This document shows, in pieces, positions 56,351 to 64,000 of a stretch of 64,000 bases of DNA (within the stretch, counting starts at the first letter, position 1; each line of letters opens with the position of its first letter). This stretch comes from Okapia johnstoni (taxonomy: Eukaryota; Chordata; Mammalia; Artiodactyla; Giraffidae). A program made the translations under genes and the position numbers. The notes under the pieces were generated by a model. The model saw only the letters and a program-made list of their open reading frames with translations, made no database searches and was not told where the DNA came from. The stretch spans positions 85,063,001 through 85,127,000 of the forward strand of contig CM044313.1 of NCBI GenBank assembly GCA_024291935.2, read 5' to 3'.

Positions 56351-56873
56351 GAAAAATGTTTAAAATTCAGATATATTCATGAGTCCTTAATTTCTTATAT
56401 TTTCTTACATGGAATAACATTAGTCATTTTCACACGACTATACATAGAATGTAGACACAGAATTTTGCAATTCTATGTTGACAAAGAATATCACTTGGAG
56501 GACAGGACAGAGCAAGCACTGACTCCAGCACCAAAGATGGGATAATTACATGTTCTCAGAGATTTTTCATGATTTTGTATAAATGTTTGATAAGAATAAA
56601 AGAATGACCTACATATACCAGTTCAAACTAGTCAACAAATTCAAAGCACATGTTCTAATAATGCCAAGTGAACAGTGTTATTCTGGGATATACATTTGCT
56701 CAAATATTTCATATAGCAAGGAAAATCAGGGTGCAGAAAGGATGCATTTTCTCACAGACCAGCTATGGAAAGTTAGACATGCTATTACACACAGTATGAG
56801 ATAGAAACAATGCACGTAAAATCTGTCCCTAAATTAAAGACAGAGAAAATTTATCTTTCTATCTATCAACCTA
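56351..56873. other. Unique DNA
   Basis: No gene or named repeat recognised; one 73-codon frame without recognisable features. Confidence 0.5.
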
Positions 56874-57078
56874 CAGGACTTCCCTAGTAACTCAGATGGT
56901 AAAGAATCTGTCTGCTATGCAGGAAACCTGGGGTCGATCTCTGGGTTGGGAAGATCCCCTGGAGAAGAGAATGGCAACCCACTCTAGTGTTCTTGCCTAG
57001 AGAATTCCATGGATAGAGGAGTCTGGTGGGCTACAGTCTATGGGATCGTAAAGAGTCAGACACAACTGAGCAACAGCC
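56874..57078 (+). mobile_element. Bov-tA SINE
   Basis: Plus-strand copy (AGGACTTCCCTAGTAACTCA to CAGACACAACTGAGCAACAG). It lies between CTAT-repeat tracts at about 56858-56868 and 57084-57098, which may be a duplicated and expanded target. Confidence 0.94.
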
Positions 57079-57427
57079 TTTAATCTATCTATCTATCATC
57101 AAACTAGATATCTATTCAGCCATTTAGTACAAAAATAGAACCATGAAAGATCTTCGCTTCCTATTATACTATGCTTTCCCCTTCTTTATCTAGGCCTCAT
57201 TAAAGGTTTTTTTTTTTTCTCCTAACCTTACAAAGTCTTGGTACATGTCATGTTTATAGTGAGGAAAGACATTTACTTTTCATTATGTATGTGAAATTAC
57301 AAATTGTGTGAAAGATGTCTTCATTTAAAGAAAGTAATATTAATGAATGCCCATTAGCATACACGTGCTAACTACTCATAATTAACAGTATATAATTACT
57401 CTACATACAGGTGCCCAATTCATCATA

Positions 57428-57644
57428 GGGCTTCTCTGGTGGCTCAGTGGTAAAGAATCTGCCTGGCAGTTAGGAGAAGTGGGTTCAGTTCCTGGGTCTG
57501 GAAGATCCTTTGAGAAGGAAATGGAAATCCACTCCATTTTCTTGCCTGGGAAATCCCCTGGACAGAGACCCTTGGTGGGCTACAGTCTACGGGGTCGCAG
57601 AGAGTTGGACATGACTTAGTGACTAAATGACAACAAACAACAAC
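57428..57644 (+). mobile_element. Bov-tA SINE with exact target-site duplication
   Basis: Plus-strand copy starting GGGCTTCTCTGGTGGCTCAG and ending in a CAACAAACAACAAC tail. Perfect 11-bp duplication AATTCATCATA at 57417-57427 and 57645-57655 fixes both ends. Confidence 0.96.
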
Positions 57645-57655
57645 AATTCATCATA

Positions 57656-60294
57656 ATGTAATCACACCAAGTCTCACTACTTTCAAACTGCTGCTATTGC
57701 TGAAGCAACAATGCTCCAACAAAAATTTAAAAAGAACAGAACTGATGCTATCATTTCTGATATTTTTCTGCTCCGATTTTACTGCTACATATTTTTCCCT
57801 TAAGACTTTTTATTTATTTATCTTTAGTGATTAATATGTAGCATTCATTTTACAATAAGACTTCAATATTTCTGTCTGAATGTAAATATCATTAACACCT
57901 AGTCAATGATTCTGATTATCTTGCAACTCTTCTGGTTTTCTTATAAAATGTAAGCCTGTACTCTACAAGGGGTGAGCTGTGGAGTGTTTTCAAAAGCATC
58001 CCTAATCTCTGCTCATTTTGTATTCTCTCCAACAGAAATCCAAGCAGCCTACCCTTTTATACAATTCTGATTGAACTCATATCTTTCTTAGAAAGCTTAT
58101 ATGTTAAAATAGTGTAAGAGTTTGGAAACTTCTGATCAAAGTATCTATCAAAATGCAAAATATTACTTCCATTGTTCTCAAAAGGTAAATAGCAATCATT
58201 CATGGGCTTTGCACATTGCCCTCCAGTCACTGTGATCTGATCTGCTCCAAGAAGCTAGTTTTCCATTGATTAAATGTTCTTATCTCTATTGCCACGTTAA
58301 TCTTGTGTGGCATCCAGGCTTTTATTTTATCTTCTTTACACAGTCTCCTTCAGGCTCTACAAATGTGAGTAAACTTTGAAGGAATTACAAACCAACAGTC
58401 ATCCTTTCATTCTCAACAAGTTGTTTTTCATAAAACATTCTGCAAGTCACTAACTTAACTTTAGGTTTCTTTAGACATCCTTTTCTTTAGGAACTAACAG
58501 TAGCTTTAATAGAAGGTTTTGCTGTTTCCTAAGAACTAGTGTTATAATAAATAATCAGCCAAGGCATTTATGTGGTAGACTAGGAAGGGTAGAGGAGTTC
58601 ATGCTTGCCATGTATGTGGGTAAATTATGTTAATAACATGAGTGAGAAGGATTGTTTTCATTGTCACATTAGTTCCTACTCATATCAATATCAACATATT
58701 ATTCAGCTAATGCTCATTTGTCAGAAATATATAATGCTTTAAAAATGAAATATTTTCTCCCAAGATGGGTTTTGACTTTCACAAAACATTCTACAGCATA
58801 AATCACATGGAAATTATAATTTACTGTAATAAATTCAAGAGAATACAGCCTCAGACCTGGAAACCAGTGTCAGGTGGAAGAAGTTCAGTGAACCTGACTT
58901 CTTGAGTCTACGAAGTTATTATGTATAGGACGTATGTTTTGGTTATATCCCATAATAAACAGGATATGTATTTTGGCAATTTCTGTTCTGGTTGAGGTCC
59001 TGCCAGTTTGTTTGAAACATAAATAGGTTTGACAGTGTCTCTCACACATGAAAAAATATATTCTCAATATCCAGCATAGTCTCCTAATAAGGCTTAAAAC
59101 AGTATTTATTAAGACACATCACTTGATTCTAGTTTCAAGATCCTGTGGAGAAAATGTTATTTAAATGACCAGTTGCCGCTATAGTAGGCAGCAGAGAGAA
59201 CAAGAAACAGTTGCCACAAACTAAAGAACAAAAACTTCATGTTAGATATTAAGAATTAGCTTTCCACACAAAAGGCAGTTGGGTTTGAATTATACTTCCT
59301 AAAAGCTATGCCAATGACTATTTGACTTTATATATTCAAAACCTAAAAATATTACACAAAAACCACATACTAGATTGCACAGTGGCACATGTCAGAGTGA
59401 ATGGTTTTTATGTCTCTAGGCTACAGGGATGAGAGAACTACCATATCTACCTAAGAGTCTGCAAAAGCCATGCTGTGGTATATAAGGTGGAAACATGGTG
59501 TCTGAAATTATTATATTATATTCAGTTAGACCTACATTTTCCCAAAAGCCTTCCTGTAATAAAAATATTTACAAGGAATATTTTGTATTTTTTTTACAAG
59601 GAATTGTGTGCTACAGAATACCATGAGGTTGGTACATTTTAAAACGGTCCCTAAAAACAAATATTTTACTAATCATATTTTAACCACAAGATGATACGTT
59701 ATTCTATCATTCATCTATTTATTCACCAGAGTTGAAGCACTACGTGAATAAGAAACAATTCAATAATGTGGAATATTTCTTTTTATCTGCTATCTATCCA
59801 TCCATCCAACTTAGTCATGGATATTCTTATTTCTACAGTAGTAAAAGAAACCATGCATGAATTAGGAATTATCTTTAGCTTAGTGTTTGATGCTTTTTTA
59901 TGTTTTTGGTGGCACAACAAAATTTGGTGTTTGTTTTGTTTTCCATGTACCCTGACTTAGAATGCCATTTTCTGTTCTTAAAATTATTAGGACTGAAAAT
60001 AAGTTTAGTTTCATGTGCTTTTCTCAGCTAATTCCCTTTCTTCTCTATATTTCAATTTGTCCAGACAAACAAGTACAGAGAGAGTTCTTCCTAGTCCTTA
60101 TATGTGACATGAGGGGCATCCCTGTTCACTTACTGTGGAGGATCAGAGGGAATTACAAATCACTCACACCTGGTTACTGCTTTTGTCATTCAGTCTGTGA
60201 AACCAGTCGTGCAAACTCTAGCCTACTTTTCTGTACTTCAGGAACAGCTGTTGTTCATATCACCATATTTGAGAGTATTATATGCCATCTTATA
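57656..60294. other. Unique AT-rich DNA, longest repeat-poor stretch
   Basis: About 2.6 kb with no recognisable recent transposon. Frames of up to 117 codons (59962-60315 plus) run into LTR sequence and have no domain. No splice-bounded exon seen. Conserved non-coding elements cannot be excluded. Confidence 0.5.
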
Positions 60295-60632
60295 CGACCT
60301 GGTATTATATATTAAAGACAAGGATTCTAAAGAGGTGATTACAGTCAAAGGAGGTAATATGGGTGGGGCTGAATCCAATAGAACCGGTATTCTTATAAGA
60401 AGAGGAGGAGATACTGGGGTGTGTTTACACAAAACAAAAGCCATATAACAACACAGAGAGAAGAAGATCATCTGCAAACCAAGCAGTAAGGACTTGGGAG
60501 AAATCAAACCTACTGACACTTTGATATTAGGTTTCAAGACTCCTGAAGTATGAGAAAATAAATTTCTGTTGTTTAAGCCAATTATTCTGTGGCATTTTGT
60601 TATGGCAGCCCTAGCAGACTAAAACAAATCCC
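60295..60632 (+). mobile_element. MaLR (MLT1-type) LTR
   Basis: Plus-strand LTR order: AGAGGTGATTACAGTCAAAG, GGTGGGGCTGAATCCAATAG, ATTCTTATAAGAAGAGGAGG, GAGAAGAAGATCATCTGCAA. The end is diagnostic: GAGAAAATAAATTTCTGTTG, TTTAAGCCAATTATTCTGTG, TTATGGCAGCCCTAGCAGAC. The AATAAA signal lies at 60556-60561. No internal sequence follows. Confidence 0.88.
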
Positions 60633-60757
60633 ATAAACAAATCAGAGTCTTGTAAGCCTAGGTTCAAAGAAGAATTATGTTCTTACTATTAGAACATATC
60701 TTCAATACACACAGGGGTGTGTAGCACTTCTTAGTTGACTGAATTCAAGTTCCATTT

Positions 60758-60967
60758 AAATTGTTTAGTAGCTAAGTTGTGTCCAACTCTTTTGGGACCC
60801 CATGGACTGTAGCCAGCCAGGCTCCAATGTCCGTGGGATTTCCCAGGCAAGAATACTGGACTGGATTGCCATTTCCTTCTCCAGGGGAATCTTTTCAACC
60901 CAAGAATTGAACCTGAGTCTGCTGCATTGGCAGGCAGATTCTTTACCACTGAGCCACCAGGGAAGCC
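60758..60967 (-). mobile_element. Bov-tA SINE
   Basis: Minus-strand copy, tail at left (GTAGCTAAGTTGTGTCCAAC), head at right (GAGCCACCAGGGAAGCC). Frames on both strands are SINE translations. Confidence 0.95.
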
Positions 60968-61663
60968 ATATTATCCATCCTATTTACTGTCTCATTAAGA
61001 TAAAAACAGATAAAATAAGTAATTTAAGTTTCAGGTTCCTTGATTGGATGCAACAAACAGGCTGCTGTTTAAAAACTGACAAGGAATTAATTATTTAGGA
61101 CACTGTTATGAGAGTTTGAGTATGAGCACAATCCACTCTGATACCATAAAATTTCTCCACCAGAAGTGGGGTTGTATTTGTCATTGTCACAGAAGAGCAG
61201 AATACTTTTGGCTGACTAAAGACAAAGGACACGTGGGATGCTGGAGTTTCCAGACATACTTCCATTAACCCATTATCTTCTGCACAAAGACTAGGACAAT
61301 ATTGGAATTTGGTGAAAGAATAACTTGTTTTCTTCTGGAACATATCTACATACTGCCTGTCTGGAATGTTTCTGAGGTCCTCAGAGGCAAGAACCTATTC
61401 TCTTACATTCTCCTACTGAAAACTAGCCAGGCACACCCATGGCATCATTTTGTTATTTTAAGTATACATATATTGCTTCTCCTGTTAGGTTTTCATCTTC
61501 TGGAAATCAAAGGCCATGTCTGATATGTTACCTTAACTCTTATAAATATAAAGCATATGGTCTTTTATTAAGAAGTTTTAATTGATACTTTTATTTATCC
61601 GCCCACCCCTACCACCAAAAATATCCCTGCCTCTGATTATCTACCTAAAAAGGAAGTTATTGC
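60968..61663. other. Unique DNA
   Basis: No gene or named repeat. Two overlapping frames on opposite strands (61095-61343 minus, 61302-61523 plus) show no domain. Confidence 0.5.
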
Positions 61664-61876
61664 TGGTGTTTAGTCACTTCAGTCATGTCTGAGTCATTTG
61701 CGACCTCAGGGACTGTAGCTCACCAAGCTCCTCTGTCCACGGGATTTCACAGGCAAGAATACTGGAGTGGGTTGCCATTTCCTTCTTCAGGGGATCTTCC
61801 TGACCTAGATATTGAACCTGCATCTCCTGGTTGGCAGGCGAATTTTTTTAACATTGAGCCACCTTGGAAGCCCCAA
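61664..61876 (-). mobile_element. Bov-tA SINE
   Basis: Minus-strand copy from GCTGGTGTTTAGTCACTTCA to GAGCCACCTTGGAAGCCC. Imperfect flanks AAAAAGGAAGTT and AAAAAAGTAGTT may be the target duplication. Confidence 0.94.
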
Positions 61877-62195
61877 AAAAGTAGTTGGGAGAAAGGAAAC
61901 TTGAAGAATGAAAGGGTTTGTTCTCAGTGAGAGATTTTAAATATATCCTTACTCTTGAATATACTCAGAATGTATATGAGTTATCATTCTCTTTTTGGGA
62001 TAAGTGCTGAGATGAGGGACTAGTAAATAATGTACACTTGTTGTTTCATAAAAAAATATTCAAATCAGATGTTCCTTACTTCCTAACCTACACTGAGAAA
62101 ACAGTCATGATAAGTACGGGATATAATGATATGTTTCAATATTTGTGATGGGGGGAAATACTTCCAAATTTTCAAATTACTTTCAGTTAGTTTGA
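61877..62195. other. Unique AT-rich DNA
   Basis: No gene or repeat recognised. Confidence 0.5.
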
Positions 62196-62400
62196 ATGTG
62201 AAGTTGCACACTCCTGTCCAACTCTTTGCGACCCTACGGACTGTAGCCTACCAGGCTTCTCTGTCCATGGGCTTTTCCAGGCAAGAGTACTGGAGTGGGT
62301 TGCCATTTCCTTTTACCAGGGGATCTTCCCAACCCAGGGATAGAACCCAGGTCTCCCACATTGCAAGCAGACGCTTTACCCTCTGAGCCATTTAGGCATC
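62196..62400 (-). mobile_element. Bov-tA SINE
   Basis: Minus-strand copy from GTGAAGTTGCACACTCCTGT to CTCTGAGCCATTTAGGCAT; the head end is partly altered. Confidence 0.94.
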
Positions 62401-62657
62401 AGCAAAAATTCTATAAGAATGCTATATTCACCTCATGCTTTTCCCACCATCCATCTTAAGAACATGCTCTAAGAAGATTTTAATTAAAAAACTTCATATT
62501 AAACTAAAATTATGTTTAATATTCAAAGATTAAGACCATAAAAATAAAAAAATATCATGAATATTTTTAATGTTCTGCTTTTCAAATCAAGGTAAATAAA
62601 ATTTATAAGATTAGCAGTTTAAAAAAATATATTTCATCTGTCTAATTAGTAAATACA

Positions 62658-62872
62658 GGACCTGACACTAGTGGTAAAGAACCTGTCCGCCAAGTGCGAG
62701 AGACATAAGAGACATAGGTTCAATCCCTGGGTTGGGAAGATCCTGGGAGGAAGCATGGCAACCCACTCCAGTATATTCTTGCCTGCATAATCCCATGGAC
62801 AGAGAAGCCTGGTAGGCTAGTCAATGGAATCACTAAGAGTTGGACATGACTGAAGCAACTTAGCAGCAACAA
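62658..62872 (+). mobile_element. Bov-tA SINE
   Basis: Plus-strand copy with the GACACTAGTGGTAAAGAACC head variant, ending GACTGAAGCAACTTAGCAGC. Short AAATAC on both sides may be part of a target duplication. Confidence 0.93.
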
Positions 62873-63280
62873 ATACTTGTAAGGAAGAATAGCGAATAAA
62901 AGCTTTGTTTCTATATCAATGATACTAATCTGTTTTATGAAATAAAAGTGACTTTTAAGGCAAAGAAATAAACTATTTGTGTTTATTCAGTGATTAAACT
63001 GATTTATAATTACAGAAAAATGTAGGCAAAGTGATCATTGACATTAAAACTTTCCATACATTTTCTTGCCTTTGCAATATCAACATTTTTCATGATACAA
63101 ACTTAATTAGATGTTCTTACTAGAGTCAGAATAATTATAGCATTTGAAAAATAATATAATACAAAGTATAACATAACTTCAGATGCTAGAGATGCTACTA
63201 TCTTTATGCTATCTTCTCAATAATACACATAAAAAAGACTTGACAACAAACAGTTTTGCTCTATTACATGTTATCTAGGT
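62873..63280. other. Unique AT-rich DNA
   Basis: No gene or repeat recognised. Confidence 0.5.
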
Positions 63281-63412
63281 GATCCCCTAGGGGAGGAAAT
63301 GGCAACCCACTTCAGTACTCTCTGCTTGGATAATCCCATGGACAGAGGAGCATGGTAAGCTACAGTCCATGAGGTTGCAAAGAGTCAGACACGACTGAGC
63401 ATGCAAGCATAA
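63281..63412 (+). mobile_element. Bov-tA SINE, 5' truncated
   Basis: Plus-strand tail half beginning GATCCCCTAGGGGAGGAAAT and ending AGACACGACTGAGCATGC. Confidence 0.92.
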
Positions 63413-64000
63413 CTACAGTAGGTGAAACGTGGATAATTGAGGTAAATATTAGATTTTTAAAATTCAAGTAGGTTCACATTTAACACTGTATCATACTTTA
63501 CTAAGAAATTCAAATTATTTATTTTGTAAGGACTAGTTTCTCAAATACATTGCAATATCACTGTAAAGCACCATTTCCAGAGAAATGTGAGGCTCTTTTC
63601 AATGAGACCCCTGGACACATTGACCTAACAGTTGTACCTCTTTCTGAAGCCAAGTTTAGAACTTCCAGTTGTGTCTCTGAAGTGCATCATCTCTGCCTTT
63701 CTTGGAAGTTAATCCTACCATCTCCAAACTCTATTCCACATCCTCTGTCAGGCCTTCTTTTTCCTGCACCTTTCACATCTACTCATTTCTATTAGCGAAT
63801 TTTCCTCAAAGTAAACGTATGTTCAATTCTCTTCTACTTAAAAATAAATATGATATACTTGTCCTTTACCACCAAATACCTTGAATGACATTTCCTTATT
63901 TACTGCTTTTACTTCCTTATTTTCAATCCTCCTTTAAACTGCCTCAAATACACATATCCACATTATTATCTATTCAAACAAACCTGTATCATCCTGTGGT
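63413..64000. other. Unique DNA to the window end
   Basis: No gene is supported; the 81-codon frame at 63550-63795 has no domain. The pyrimidine-rich part at 63690-63990 may be an old LINE relic (L2-like) but too diverged to call. Confidence 0.4.

Noticed and set aside
59962..60315. 117-codon plus-strand frame
   Set aside because: It runs into an MLT1-type LTR at its end and shows no protein family features.
1..64000. A new multi-gene biological system
   Set aside because: I looked on both strands for clustered conserved frames, operon-like spacing, RNA arrays and unusual periodicity. Everything structured resolves to transposons, microsatellites or one small exon-like block.

Overview
This is vertebrate nuclear DNA from a ruminant, most likely a bovid (cattle, sheep or goat; I cannot tell which). 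The diagnosis rests on the repeats. There are roughly two dozen tRNA-derived Bov-tA SINEs, two BOV-A2 SINEs, about a dozen copies of the RTE-type LINE BovB, and 3' ends of ruminant L1. Older mammalian layers (MIR, L2, L1M/HAL1-like, ERVL- and MaLR-type LTR elements, a DNA transposon) lie beneath them. The window is visibly AT-rich and I find no intact protein-coding gene, rRNA, functional tRNA, operon or CRISPR array. It reads as intergenic or deep-intronic gene-desert DNA. Essentially every long open frame is a translation of BovB or of a SINE. Layout: 0-5.8 kb is unique AT-rich DNA with three SINEs and an old L1 ORF2 fragment split by a BOV-A2. 5.8-10.1 kb is a BovB cluster: one long minus-strand copy meets two tandem plus-strand copies that start at almost the same internal BovB position. 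10.1-13.8 kb is mostly unique. 13.8-16.7 kb is an ancient L1M/HAL1-like element cut by two SINEs. At 17.5 kb lies a short GC-rich exon-like block on the minus strand next to a young BOV-A2. 20-20.6 kb holds L2 remains. 21.1-23.9 kb is the longest BovB, extending from the 3' end into the endonuclease domain. 24-26 kb is a decayed ERVL-type LTR element (LTR end, primer-binding region, gag-like interior). 26-35 kb is unique DNA with SINEs, MIR, a DNA transposon and two L2 3' ends. 35.7-38.6 kb has three BovB fragments, including a head-to-head pair. 40.6-45.6 kb is an L1 ORF2-to-3'UTR element carrying a SINE, a BovB insertion and two replacement patches. 47.9-53.6 kb has SINE, MIR, LTR and L1 pieces plus more BovB. 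53.7-54.0 kb is a roughly 90-bp direct repeat flanking a 3'-truncated SINE. 55-63.4 kb carries many SINEs in both orientations and one MLT1-type LTR. Nothing here works together as a gene system; the interest is in insertion history. The two points most worth checking are the exon-like block at 17506-17621 (minus) and the direct-repeat-flanked SINE at 53687-53995. Repeat families were recognised by reading, not by a database search, so ends are approximate unless a target-site duplication is given.
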